Shown: positions 9,031 to 17,104 of the stretch, piece after piece
Position numbering within the stretch: the stretch's first letter is position 1
Layout of the letters: each line of letters starts with the position of its first letter
DNA from: CADEED01 sp963842515
GTDB taxonomy: Bacteria; Pseudomonadota; Gammaproteobacteria; Steroidobacterales; Steroidobacteraceae
Direction of reading: 5' to 3'
DNA length: 64,000 nucleotides
Assembly: GCA_963842515.1 (NCBI GenBank)
Contig: CAWJGO010000005.1
Span: forward strand, 669,218 to 733,217
Position numbers and translations under genes: made by a program
The notes under the pieces: model-generated
What the model was told of the DNA's origin: nothing
The model's database searches: none
Seen by the model: only the letters and a program-made list of their open reading frames with translations

Positions 9031-10691
9031 TCCTGTCTGGCGAAGGGGCCTAACACCGTGCCGACAAATCCGCCGGCGACTTCGGTGCTCAATATCGAAC
9101 CATCGTCGTTTTCACGTAGCGCCTTCCATCCCTGGCCGGCGTCGTAATAAAAAGAATATTTGCCGCCGTCACCCGAAATCCGCAGCCGCAACGATGTCGG
9201 CGTTGAGGGCAGCACCTTGGCCATGTTTTCGCTGCTGCCGGCGTGTTTTTCGAGAAAGACGATCCAGCCGTCCTTCACGCGGGTCGTGCCGAGAAAATAC
9301 GAGTTGTTTTCGTTCTGAAACGCCGCGAGCCCCGCGCTGACGCCGGCGGGCGGCGGGGTGAGCTCGGTGCTCGCCTCGAACTTCGTGTGTTGCTGGCGGC
9401 GCGCGAGGAAGGAGACATTGCGCTTGTCAGAGAGTCGACCTTTCAGCGCGCGAACCTGCAGCGCGCCACCCTGCACGTCGAACCACGTCTCCTTCGGAAC
9501 ATGAACCTGTAGCCACTCAGGGCCGGGCTTGCCGTCGAACTCATCGCGCTTCGTGAAATTGCCCGAGAGTGCGTCCGATGTGACTGCTGCGCTGCCTTTC
9601 ATGACCCTCGGGGCGCGCAGTGTCGTCGGTATTGTCTTGCCGTGCTCGAGGATCACCGGCCATCCGTTTTTCCACGTGACTGGTAACAGAAAAGTTTCGC
9701 GGCCGGTGTTGTACCGATCACCCTCATAGGGCCGCGAAGCGAGGAACACCGCCCACCAGCTGCCATCCTTCAGCTCGATGAGATCCGCGTGACCGGCGTT
9801 GCTGATCGGATTGGCGCGATCCGCGGGCAGGTCACGCTGGGTGAGGATGGGGTTGCCGGAATAGGGTTCGAACGGCCCCCACGGCGACTTGCTGCGGAAA
9901 ATAACTACGGAATGTCCGGGTCCCGTACCGCCCTCGGCACACAGGAGATAGTAGGCGCCCTTGATGCGGTATAGATGCGGTCCTTCGATCCAGATCGGCT
10001 TCTTCGAGATGTCGGCGCCGCCGTTCACGACGATCTTGCGCGGGCCGAAAAGTTTGTTGGTCTTGAGATTGAACTCCTGCATCCAGATCGCACGATGACC
10101 TTCATACTGCGGCGCGCCTTCGGGTGCCCCGTTGTTGTAAATGTAGGCTTTGCCATCATCGTCGAAGAAGAACGAGGGATCGATGCCGTCGATCTCCTTG
10201 AGCCAGACAGGGTCGGACCACGGGCCCGCCGGGTCTTTCGCGGTGACGAAGAAGTTGCCGCCCGCATCGACCAGCGTGTTGACGATGTAGTACGTGCCTT
10301 GGTGAAAGTGAATCGACGGAGCGAACACACCGCGTGAAGTATTCAACCCGTCGAAGGTGATCTTTGCCGGATCGCTCAACGCGTGGCCGATCAGTTTCCA
10401 ATGCACGAGATCGGTGCTTTCGTGGATCGGAATACCGGGCCAGTGCGCGAATGTGGAATTGACGAGATAGGCCTTGTCGCCCGCGAGAACCACGCTCGGA
10501 TCGGGATAGTAGCCGGCGAGAATCGGGTTGTGGAATTCGCCGGACGCCAGGGGCGCGGAATAGATCGTGTCCTGGCCGGTGTATTCGAACCACTGAAACT
10601 TGACGGCATCCGCTGCCGCAGCCGGGACGGCCGCGAGCGCGGCTAACAACATGCTGAATCTCAAAGGGCCCCCCAAGAGCTGCAACTTCAT
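9027..10691 (-). CDS. Secreted family-43 glycoside hydrolase (beta-xylosidase/arabinofuranosidase-like)
   Basis: A 554-residue protein with a signal peptide (about 1-27, ends AAAA). Residues about 50-340 have the GH43 five-bladed propeller landmarks: NPILAGYYPDPSVVLAGDKA with the catalytic-base Asp in DPS, a mid-domain Asp in GIDPSFFFDDDGKAYIYNNG, and the acid Glu candidate in WIEGPHLYRIKGAYYLLCAEGG. The C-terminal 180 residues form a beta-sandwich like GH43_C2 (SFLARRQQHTKFEAST). The likely role is release of xylose or arabinose from short hemicellulose oligomers. It overlaps both neighbours by four bases, so it belongs to one operon. Confidence 0.9.
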   Translation of the reverse strand: MKLQLLGGPLRFSMLLAALAAVPAAAADAVKFQWFEYTGQDTIYSAPLASGEFHNPILAGYYPDPSVVLAGDKAYLVNSTFAHWPGIPIHESTDLVHWKLIGHALSDPAKITFDGLNTSRGVFAPSIHFHQGTYYIVNTLVDAGGNFFVTAKDPAGPWSDPVWLKEIDGIDPSFFFDDDGKAYIYNNGAPEGAPQYEGHRAIWMQEFNLKTNKLFGPRKIVVNGGADISKKPIWIEGPHLYRIKGAYYLLCAEGGTGPGHSVVIFRSKSPWGPFEPYSGNPILTQRDLPADRANPISNAGHADLIELKDGSWWAVFLASRPYEGDRYNTGRETFLLPVTWKNGWPVILEHGKTIPTTLRAPRVMKGSAAVTSDALSGNFTKRDEFDGKPGPEWLQVHVPKETWFDVQGGALQVRALKGRLSDKRNVSFLARRQQHTKFEASTELTPPPAGVSAGLAAFQNENNSYFLGTTRVKDGWIVFLEKHAGSSENMAKVLPSTPTSLRLRISGDGGKYSFYYDAGQGWKALRENDDGSILSTEVAGGFVGTVLGPFARQE

Positions 10692-11209
10692 CCGTCCACC
10701 GGCGTGGCCGGCGTCGCGAGTATGCGCTGATAGAACGCGAGGTCCAGCCAGCGGCCAAACTTGAATCCTGCCTGCTTTACGGTGCCGCAGTGGGTGAATC
10801 CCAGCCGCTCGTGCAGCCTGATGCTCACCGCGTTCGAAGCATCGATGCCGCCCACCATGCAGTGGTAGTCCTGTCGGACTGCCGCGGCGACGATGGCTTC
10901 CAGCAGCACGGCGCCGTGGCCCTGGCCGCGAAAACGTGTGTCCATATATATGGAGTGCTCCACGGTGTACTTGTACGCCGGGCGCTCGCGGAACATGCCG
11001 TAGGTGGCGAAGCCCAGCAGCTCACCGGCATCGTTCTCGAGGCCTATGACGGGATAGCGCCGCTGTTTCTTGGTGGCGAACCAGCCCACCATGCTGTCGG
11101 CTGCACGCAGCTCATAGTCGTACAGCGCCGTGGAATTGGCGATGGCTTCGTTGAAGATCTCGAGAATTGGCGCGGAATGACGGTGCGGATCGCAGTCGAC
11201 GAGTCTCAT
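10688..11209 (-). CDS. GNAT N-acetyltransferase (phosphinothricin-acetyltransferase-like)
   Basis: 173 residues from the ATG at 11209. The GNAT core is clear: EIFNEAIANSTALYDYEL at the start, the acetyl-CoA loop RFRGQGHGAVLLEA, then GIDASNAVSIRLHERLGF and a C-terminal LAFYQRIL strand. This pattern is close to the Pat/YncA branch that acetylates amines of small amino-acid-like molecules. Its start overlaps the stop of the truncated xylanase by four bases, and its own stop overlaps the GH43 start. It has no evident link to sugar metabolism and may be a passenger in the operon. Confidence 0.88.
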   Translation of the reverse strand: MRLVDCDPHRHSAPILEIFNEAIANSTALYDYELRAADSMVGWFATKKQRRYPVIGLENDAGELLGFATYGMFRERPAYKYTVEHSIYMDTRFRGQGHGAVLLEAIVAAAVRQDYHCMVGGIDASNAVSIRLHERLGFTHCGTVKQAGFKFGRWLDLAFYQRILATPATPVDG

Positions 11210-11496
11210 GCCGGCACTCCTGCAACGCTCCTGCGCCGGCGGCCTGGCGCGGCGCGGAAGGCGGCCGCCATGGCTTCGCGCAGCGGCTTGGGCCCGCATT
11301 GCACCGTGACTAGCTCGAGGTATTTCGCATTGGTGAGCCCGCGGCCGCTGAGCGACGTGCCGAAGCGCAGACCTTTGAGGCGTGCCAGCGATTCGAGCGA
11401 ATCGGCGGGTCGCGACGCGGCGAGCGCGGGCCATGACAGTGCTGCGGCGCATGTACCCGACCAGCTGGTTTGCAGGAATTGGCGGCGTGACCTCAT
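11206..11496 (-). pseudogene. GH10 endo-xylanase remnant with internal deletion of the catalytic barrel
   Basis: A 96-residue ORF. Residues 1-27 are a twin-arginine-type export signal (RSRRQFLQ, then an alanine-rich stretch). Residues about 35-67 (LKGLRFGTSLSGRGL, NAKYLELV) match the very beginning of mature GH10 xylanases. Residues about 69-84 (PKPLREAMAAAF) match the last helix of such enzymes. The roughly 280-300 residues expected between them, including both catalytic glutamates, are absent. The fused remnant is in frame and keeps the four-base overlaps with both neighbours. The GH10 assignment is from motif memory; the deletion is inferred. Confidence 0.6.
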
Positions 11497-12329
11497 CGGC
11501 GGTCCTCGGCCTTCAAGAAATCGGCGAATTCGCCGCTGGACATCGATTCGTCGAGATAGCCGAAAGTGCCGGACTTTCGAATCTCGCGCGCGGCATCGGC
11601 GAGCCCGGTCATGGCGGCGCGATACAACGACGTGGCGAGGCTGATGCGGCGCACGCCGGCTTCCGTGAGTTCCGCCACGGAAAATGATTTGCCGCGAATG
11701 CCGACCATGAAGTTCACGGGCTTGCTCACCGAAGAGCACACCGTGCGCACCGCGGCTAGGTCGGGCAGGCCGGGGGCGAACAACACATCGGCACCGACGC
11801 GTTCGTAGGCCTGGAGTCGTTTGATGGTGTCATCGAGATCAGGCCTGCCGTGTAGATAGTTCTCGGCGCGCGCGGTCAGCGTGAATGGAAAAGACAACGC
11901 GCGCGCCGCCTGCACGGCCGCGGCGACGCGCTCCGTGGCGAATCCGATGTCGAAGATGGGCGCTTCCTTGCGGCCGGTGGCATCTTCGATGGAGCCGCCG
12001 ACCAGCCCGCTGGCCGCCGCCAGACTGATCGCCTTGGCCGTTGCGGCGGGGGCGTCGCCAAAACCTTTTTCGAGGTCGGCGGAAACGGGCACCGTGGTCG
12101 CGCCGCAGATAATGCGCGCCTGGGCCATGGCCTCGTCGATGGAGACATTCCCGTCGAGGCGGCCGAGAGTACCTGCCGATGCACCGCTGGAAGTGGCGAG
12201 CGCCGGAAACCCGAGCGCCGTGAGAATGCGCGCCGAGCCACCGTCCCAGCAATTGGCGATTACGAAGGTGCCGCTGGTGTGTAACGCGCGAAAGCGTTGT
12301 GCGCGTTCCGCCTGAGCCTTGTCGTCCAT
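11493..12329 (-). CDS. Isocitrate lyase/phosphoenolpyruvate mutase family protein
   Basis: 278 residues from the ATG at 12329. The PEP-mutase/ICL barrel motifs are present: FVIANCWDGGSARIL, PALATSSGASAGTLG, the metal-site strand PVSADLEKGFGD, GGSIEDATG and TARAENYLHG. The lyase-type cysteine motif KKCGH is missing, so it is not a true isocitrate lyase. Relatives act as oxaloacetate or 2-methylisocitrate-type lyases or PEP mutases; the substrate is unknown. It begins the overlapped operon, just downstream of a REP-like repeat. The extra N-terminal residues of the longer open frame lack any family match. Confidence 0.85.
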   Translation of the reverse strand: MDDKAQAERAQRFRALHTSGTFVIANCWDGGSARILTALGFPALATSSGASAGTLGRLDGNVSIDEAMAQARIICGATTVPVSADLEKGFGDAPAATAKAISLAAASGLVGGSIEDATGRKEAPIFDIGFATERVAAAVQAARALSFPFTLTARAENYLHGRPDLDDTIKRLQAYERVGADVLFAPGLPDLAAVRTVCSSVSKPVNFMVGIRGKSFSVAELTEAGVRRISLATSLYRAAMTGLADAAREIRKSGTFGYLDESMSSGEFADFLKAEDRR

Positions 12330-12467
12330 GCCACCTCCGCGTTGCGAGGAACGAAGTCTAGCGAGTGCGTGTGCCGGCGTAATGCATGACTTCCTGGAAC
12401 GTGGCCACCCAGACTTCGGCAGGCCTTCGCAACCAGTCCAGCAGCTTTTCGAGATTGTACAGACATC

Positions 12468-12507
12468 AGGTCTGACCCCTTTTGCTAGGAAATGGGGTCT
12501 GACCCCA
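12468..12507. repeat. Short REP-like element, copy A
   Basis: Two copies of GGTCTGACCCC in direct orientation flank the box TTTTGCTAGGAAAT. The same box and the same GGGGTCTGACCCC arm recur at 36922-36949, and the reverse-complement box occurs at 32371-32385. The element lies between the permease stop and the PEP-mutase start. It appears to be a partial copy, because the left half of the larger palindrome seen at 36862 is missing. Confidence 0.7.
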
Positions 12508-13641
12508 TTAGTCGAGGCGCTTCTTGAAGCGCGCGACGGCGATCGCGAGCATGACGGTGAGAAACACCGCGAGCTTGGCGAGTTGCGGCCACACCTCGGG
12601 CAGGTCTGCGCCACGCAGCATGATGCCGCGGATGATCACGTTGAAATGCGTGAGCGGCAACACCTGCGCAACCCATTGCGCGACCACGGGCATGCCCTCG
12701 AACGGGAACATGAATCCCGACAGCAGAATGGACGGCAGCAGGGTGACGAAGGCGAGCTGGAACGCCTGGAACTGGGTCTGCGCCAGCGTGGAGACGAACA
12801 GGCCGAGGCCCAAAGTGGCGGCGATGAACATCAGTGTCGCCGCATAGAGATTGGCGAGATTGCCGACCACCGGCACGTTGAAGAGCGCCGAACCCACGAT
12901 CATGATGAGCGTGGTCTGGATCAGGCCGATGACCACATACGGCAGTAGTTTGCCCACCATGAGCTCGAGCCGCCCGAGCGGCGTGGCGATCAATAGCTCG
13001 AGGTTGCCGCGTTCGCGTTCGCGCACGATGGCTCCCGAGGTGAACAGCACCATGGTCATGGAGAGAATCACGCCGATGAGCGCCGGCACGATCTGCACGG
13101 CGGTGCGCTTCTCCGGGTTGTACAGCGTGCGTATCTCGATGCGCCGCGGTGTCATGCGCTTGCCACCGGCATAGGGTCCCTGCCCGTGGCGCGCGAGCAC
13201 CGGCATGGCGGCGATGCCGGCCGCGACTCCGGCGAGACTGGGCTGCGAGCCGTCGACGAGAATCTGCACCACGGGGCGGGTGTCGGACTGCAGGCGGCGT
13301 TCGAAATCTTTCGGGATCACCACCGCCATGCTGGCGCGGCCCTCGCGCATGAGTGCCGCGATCTCATCGGAGGAGTTGGTGGTATAGCTGACGTGTACCA
13401 CCTGTGTGGCCTTGAGCTGCGCGATGAACTCGCGCGACATCGACGTGTTGGCGTCATCCTGCACGACCGTGGCCAGGTTGCGCACGTCGAAGTTGATGGC
13501 ATAGCCGAACAGTATGATCTGCATCATCGGCACGCCGACGATCATGCCGAAGGTGACGCGGTCGCGGGACAGCTGCCGCACCTCCTTGGTGGCGACTGCA
13601 AACAGGCGTCGCAGTGATGCCCGTACCCTGTTAGTTGCCAC
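12508..13641 (-). CDS. ABC-2 type transporter permease (YbhS/YbhR-like)
   Basis: A 377-residue membrane protein. There is one N-terminal membrane segment after a basic leader (about 25-50, VTFGMIVGVPMMQIILFG), a large periplasmic loop (about 55-170), then five hydrophobic helices from about residue 180 to 360, with the ABC2 signature PFEGMPVVAQWVAQVLPLTH near the end. It would form the membrane channel of a drug or lipid exporter together with the ATPase encoded immediately upstream. The start is GTG and overlaps the ATPase stop by 11 bases. Only one permease gene is present, so the channel may be a homodimer. Confidence 0.9.
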   Translation of the reverse strand: MATNRVRASLRRLFAVATKEVRQLSRDRVTFGMIVGVPMMQIILFGYAINFDVRNLATVVQDDANTSMSREFIAQLKATQVVHVSYTTNSSDEIAALMREGRASMAVVIPKDFERRLQSDTRPVVQILVDGSQPSLAGVAAGIAAMPVLARHGQGPYAGGKRMTPRRIEIRTLYNPEKRTAVQIVPALIGVILSMTMVLFTSGAIVRERERGNLELLIATPLGRLELMVGKLLPYVVIGLIQTTLIMIVGSALFNVPVVGNLANLYAATLMFIAATLGLGLFVSTLAQTQFQAFQLAFVTLLPSILLSGFMFPFEGMPVVAQWVAQVLPLTHFNVIIRGIMLRGADLPEVWPQLAKLAVFLTVMLAIAVARFKKRLD

Positions 13642-14587
13642 GTTTTTCGGGCCTCGTCGCCACCACGAACACGTCTTCGAGGCTCGCGGACGTTCGCGCG
13701 ATCTGGCCGCCGATGCCGTGTTGCGCCAGCAGCGCGCGCAGCTTGGATTCGGCGTCGTTTTCGCCGCGCTTCACCAGCACGCGCAGGCGAATGCCCAGCT
13801 GTGTGACGCCGTGCACCCAGGGCAGCGCGCGGACGAGCTTGGGTGCCTCGCTGCCATCGGCGCCCTCGATTTCGTAGATGTCCGCCTCGACGCCGTTCAT
13901 GAGCGCCCGCGGTGTTCCTTCGGCGACCACGCGCCCTTCGGCAAGAATCGCCAGCCCGTGGCAGCGCTCGGCCTCGTCCATGTAGTGCGTGGAGACGAGG
14001 ATCGTGGCGCCGGCGTCGGCGAGTCGAAACAAACCGTCCCAGAAATCGCGCCGGCTCTGTGGATCGACGGCGCTGGTGGGCTCATCGAGCAGCAGCAGCT
14101 CTGGCTCATGCAGCGTCGCTGCCGCGAGCGCCAGGCGCTGCTTCTGCCCGCCGCTCATCGTGCCGGCGCGTTGCCTGCGCAATTTGTCGAGGTTGTAGGT
14201 GGCGCGTGCCGCGGCGATGCGCGCCTCCATGTCGCCTTCGAGGCCATAGAGGTCGGCGATGAAGCGCAGGTTCTCATCGCAAGTCAGGTCTTCCCACAGC
14301 GAAAACTTCTGCGGCATGTAGCCGAGGCGGCGCCGGATCGCTTCGGCATCTTTCACCACGGACAGGCCGAACACTTCGGCGTGGCCTTCACTCGGCAGCA
14401 GCATGCCGCAGAGCATGCGCAGCGTGGTCGACTTTCCCGAGCCGTTCGGGCCGAGGAAGCCGTAGATGCGTCCCGAAGGAATGTCGAGGTCGATGTGATC
14501 CACCGCGACCTTGTCGCCGAACCTCCGCGTGAGCTGCCGAGCCGCGATTGCCGTTCCGCCACCGCCGATCAGGGAGTCGCCGTTCAC
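13631..14587 (-). CDS. ABC transporter ATP-binding protein (YbhF-like)
   Basis: A 318-residue single-nucleotide-binding-domain ATPase. The Walker A motif is GPNGSGKST, the Q-loop follows at GYMPQKFSLWEDLT, the signature is MSGGQKQRLALA and Walker B is LLLLDEPTSAVDPQSR, with the H-loop in ILVSTHYMDEAERC. The C-terminal 80 residues are the regulatory extension typical of DrrA/YbhF-type exporters. It powers the adjacent permease. The start overlaps the adaptor gene stop by four bases, and its own stop lies inside the permease start. Confidence 0.93.
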   Translation of the reverse strand: MNGDSLIGGGGTAIAARQLTRRFGDKVAVDHIDLDIPSGRIYGFLGPNGSGKSTTLRMLCGMLLPSEGHAEVFGLSVVKDAEAIRRRLGYMPQKFSLWEDLTCDENLRFIADLYGLEGDMEARIAAARATYNLDKLRRQRAGTMSGGQKQRLALAAATLHEPELLLLDEPTSAVDPQSRRDFWDGLFRLADAGATILVSTHYMDEAERCHGLAILAEGRVVAEGTPRALMNGVEADIYEIEGADGSEAPKLVRALPWVHGVTQLGIRLRVLVKRGENDAESKLRALLAQHGIGGQIARTSASLEDVFVVATRPEKRGN

Positions 14588-15549
14588 GGCGCGCCGAGCT
14601 CCAGCGAGACGTCCACCGGTACGCCCGAGGGCAGAGACACATCGCCGGCGTCATCGAAAACCACTTCGGCGAGAAACGACAGACGCGAGCGGTCGGCCGC
14701 GGTGAGCGAGTAGTAAGGTGTGAATTCCGCTTCGCTGGCGATGAAACGCACCTGCCCCTTGAAGTCGCGGTCGATGCCATCGACGCGCAGCGTCGCCGGT
14801 GTGCCGATCTTCACTTTCGCGCGGATCGGCTCGGGCACGTGCACGCGCGCGAAGGGCGCCGTGCTCGCGAGCAGCACGGCCACGGTCGCGCCACGCGCCG
14901 GTTTCTCGCCGACATGAAACGGCAAGGAGTCGATCGTGCCGGCGATCGGTGAGCGGACTTCCAGACGCGCCGACGTCGTTTCGAGGCCGGCGAGATTGGC
15001 TCGCGCACTGTCGGCCGCCTGGCGTGCCTGTGCCAATTGCTCAGCCCGCGTGCCTTCCTGAAGTTCGCGCAGATCCGCTTCGGCTTCATGCAGGGCTGCT
15101 TCTGCGGAAGCAGCCGCGGACACCTGGCGGTCCGCCGCGGATTTGCTGACCAGGCTGCGCTCCACCAGCCCCAACAGGCGATCACGCTCACGTACCGCAT
15201 CGTCGCGCTGGGCACGGGCTGCGTCGCGGCGCGCGGCGGCGGCGCGAATGGTGGTGTTACGCGGACCATTCTTGAGTTCTTCGACGCGTGCCTCGGCTTC
15301 CGCGAGCTGCGCGCGGGAGGCGTCGAGCTCGGCCGCAGACAGCGCGCGATCCTGTACCACGACGATGTCGTTGGGCTTCACCGTGGAGCCCTCCGCGAGC
15401 GGCAGCGAGACGATGGTTTCGTTGGCGTCCGCGACCAGCTCGACGCGATCCCGCTCGAGCGTCCCGGGCAAGGTGTTCTCATCGTGACGCGCGCACGCGG
15501 CCAGGGCGAGAAGGCCTGACAAGACGATGCCGGCGCGCCGCGCCATCAT
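14584..15549 (-). CDS. HlyD/YbhG-type periplasmic adaptor lipoprotein
   Basis: 321 residues. The signal sequence ends in the lipobox LAAC at about residue 19, so it is probably a lipid-anchored periplasmic protein. A barrel-sandwich (lipoyl-like) half motif (IVSLPLAEGSTVKPNDIVVV) is followed by a long alanine/arginine-rich coiled-coil hairpin (about 75-190) and the second half motif (RLEVRSPIAGTIDSLPFHVG), then a beta-barrel domain. It links the permease/ATPase pair to an outer-membrane channel; no TolC gene is in the window. The first ATG of two is chosen because it gives a four-base overlap with nadC. Confidence 0.88.
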   Translation of the reverse strand: MMARRAGIVLSGLLALAACARHDENTLPGTLERDRVELVADANETIVSLPLAEGSTVKPNDIVVVQDRALSAAELDASRAQLAEAEARVEELKNGPRNTTIRAAAARRDAARAQRDDAVRERDRLLGLVERSLVSKSAADRQVSAAASAEAALHEAEADLRELQEGTRAEQLAQARQAADSARANLAGLETTSARLEVRSPIAGTIDSLPFHVGEKPARGATVAVLLASTAPFARVHVPEPIRAKVKIGTPATLRVDGIDRDFKGQVRFIASEAEFTPYYSLTAADRSRLSFLAEVVFDDAGDVSLPSGVPVDVSLELGAP

Positions 15550-16397
15550 GTGAACTCGAAGCGCATCGACAGGTCGACCGCCTGCACGTGTTTGGTGATG
15601 CCGCCGATGGATATGTAGTCGACCCCGGTGAGCGCGATCTCCCGCACCGTGGCCAATGTGACGCTGCCGGACGCCTCGAGTTTGCACGGGCTGCCGCTGA
15701 TGCGATTGCGCCGCACCGCTTCGCGCATGTCGTCGAGCGAAATCTCGTCGAGCATGATGATGTCGGCGCGTGCCGCCAGCGCCTCGGCGAATTCCGCGAG
15801 CGACTCCACCTCGACTTCGACGCGGATGCCAGGTGAAGTTCGTCGGGCGGTGGCGACCGCAGCGGTGATCGAGCCGGCGGCGATGATGTGGTTTTCCTTG
15901 ATGAGCACCATGTCGTGCAGCCCGAGTCGATGGTTTTCTGCGCCGCCGCAGCGCGAAGCGTATTTCTGTGCGAGCCGCAGGCCGGGGAGGGTCTTGCGGG
16001 TATCGAGTATGCGGCACCCGGTGCCGGCCACTGCGTCCACGTAACGGCTGGCTGCCGTGGCGGTGCCGGACAGGGTCTGCAGGAAGTTGAGTGCGGTACG
16101 TTCACCGGTAAGGATCGGCCGCGCCGGGCCCGACAGGCGCAGCACCGGCATGTCGGCCGCGAGCTTCCCGCCATCCGTGACCAGCCATTCGAGGAGGATG
16201 GCCGTATCGAGTTGTTTGAAGGTCGCGTCGGCCCAGTCGGTGCCGCAGAAAATCGCAGGTTCGCGCGCCAGAATTTGCGCGCGAACCTGCTGCGAGGCTG
16301 GAACCAGTGCGGCGGTGACGTCGCCCGCACCCAAGTCTTCGGCGAGCGCGGCTGCGACCTGCCGCGCAACGACGTCGCTTAAGACCCGCTCTTTCAA
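15546..16397 (-). CDS. nadC: Nicotinate-nucleotide pyrophosphorylase (quinolinate phosphoribosyltransferase)
   Basis: A 283-residue enzyme of NAD biosynthesis that converts quinolinate and PRPP to nicotinate mononucleotide, CO2 and pyrophosphate. The family motifs are all present: EDLGAGDVTAALV near the N-terminus, TALNFLQTLSGTAT, ILDTRKTLPGLRLAQKYA with the key Arg/Lys residues, GGAENHRLGLHDMVLIKENH, and the C-terminal DYISIGGITKHV. It is cotranscribed with the downstream efflux genes through a four-base overlap, although no functional link to them is apparent. Confidence 0.96.
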   Translation of the reverse strand: MKERVLSDVVARQVAAALAEDLGAGDVTAALVPASQQVRAQILAREPAIFCGTDWADATFKQLDTAILLEWLVTDGGKLAADMPVLRLSGPARPILTGERTALNFLQTLSGTATAASRYVDAVAGTGCRILDTRKTLPGLRLAQKYASRCGGAENHRLGLHDMVLIKENHIIAAGSITAAVATARRTSPGIRVEVEVESLAEFAEALAARADIIMLDEISLDDMREAVRRNRISGSPCKLEASGSVTLATVREIALTGVDYISIGGITKHVQAVDLSMRFEFT

Positions 16398-16406
16398 CCT
16401 AGGCGA

Positions 16407-17021
16407 TCAGATTGGCAGGCCGTGCGAAGTGGCGGCCATGCACAGCAACATCGGGATGGAAAGGATGAAGTTGGCGCGCGAGGCATACAGGGCGACTTTG
16501 CGGGCTTTCGTTTTCTCTTCGTCCGTGGCGGGCACCATGCCGAGGATCTTCTTCTGGTTGCGCCAGATGAGAGCCCAGACATTGATCAACATGATGGTGC
16601 CGAGCCAGGCGCCGATGCCGATGACCACCGTCTGGTAGTCGTGCGCGCCGTTCGAGAAGCCGAACGTGAACGCGGGCAAGAAACGCTCATCGAGCAGCCA
16701 GGCGCCGGCAACCCAGGTGATGACGGCGGCCCAACGGAACCAGAACAAGCCGCGCGGCGCGACGTATTTGGTGATTCCGGCGCCCCCGGGTCCGCCCTTG
16801 TCGGCCGCGGCGTCGGCGAGCGCCGGAACCTGGACGGCATTGAAGTAATAGAGCAGGCCGATCCAGAACACACCGGCCACGATGTGGATCCAGCGCGCCA
16901 GCGCCAGATGATTGAAAGGTGAATCCGGCGGCACCAGCGAGTGGTGCAGGACGACGGACAGCACCACCGCCAGGACGATTCCCGTGATCAGTGCATAGCG
17001 ATGATTCGTGAGTATTTTCAT
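16407..17021 (-). CDS. Urate hydroxylase PuuD-like membrane protein
   Basis: 204 residues from the ATG at 17021, which lies ahead of the first hydrophobic helix. There are about five membrane segments (7-28, 42-62, 95-115, 135-155, 180-198). RWIHIVAGVFWIGLLYYFN is typical of the membrane part of PuuD (COG3748), with conserved histidines that may bind haem or metal. True PuuD also carries a cytochrome c domain, which is missing here, so urate oxidation should not be assumed. It is the first gene upstream of nadC on the same strand. Confidence 0.78.
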   Translation of the reverse strand: MKILTNHRYALITGIVLAVVLSVVLHHSLVPPDSPFNHLALARWIHIVAGVFWIGLLYYFNAVQVPALADAAADKGGPGGAGITKYVAPRGLFWFRWAAVITWVAGAWLLDERFLPAFTFGFSNGAHDYQTVVIGIGAWLGTIMLINVWALIWRNQKKILGMVPATDEEKTKARKVALYASRANFILSIPMLLCMAATSHGLPI

Positions 17022-17104
17022 TGTCTTAATCTCCCCGGTGAGCGGTTTGAAGAATAGGGGACGAGCCCCCATAATTCAACGCGCTCCGCGTGGGCCGGAC
17101 ACTA

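Noticed and set aside
11493..12329. True isocitrate lyase or methylisocitrate lyase
   Set aside because: The lyase cysteine motif KKCGH is not present, so only the broader family is claimed.
12468..12507. Possible CRISPR or operator pair from the GGTCTGACCCC repeats
   Set aside because: Only two short repeats with a conserved middle box that recurs elsewhere in palindromic elements; REP-like is the better reading.
16407..17021. Functional urate hydroxylase
   Set aside because: The cytochrome c part of PuuD is missing, and no purine-catabolism genes are nearby.
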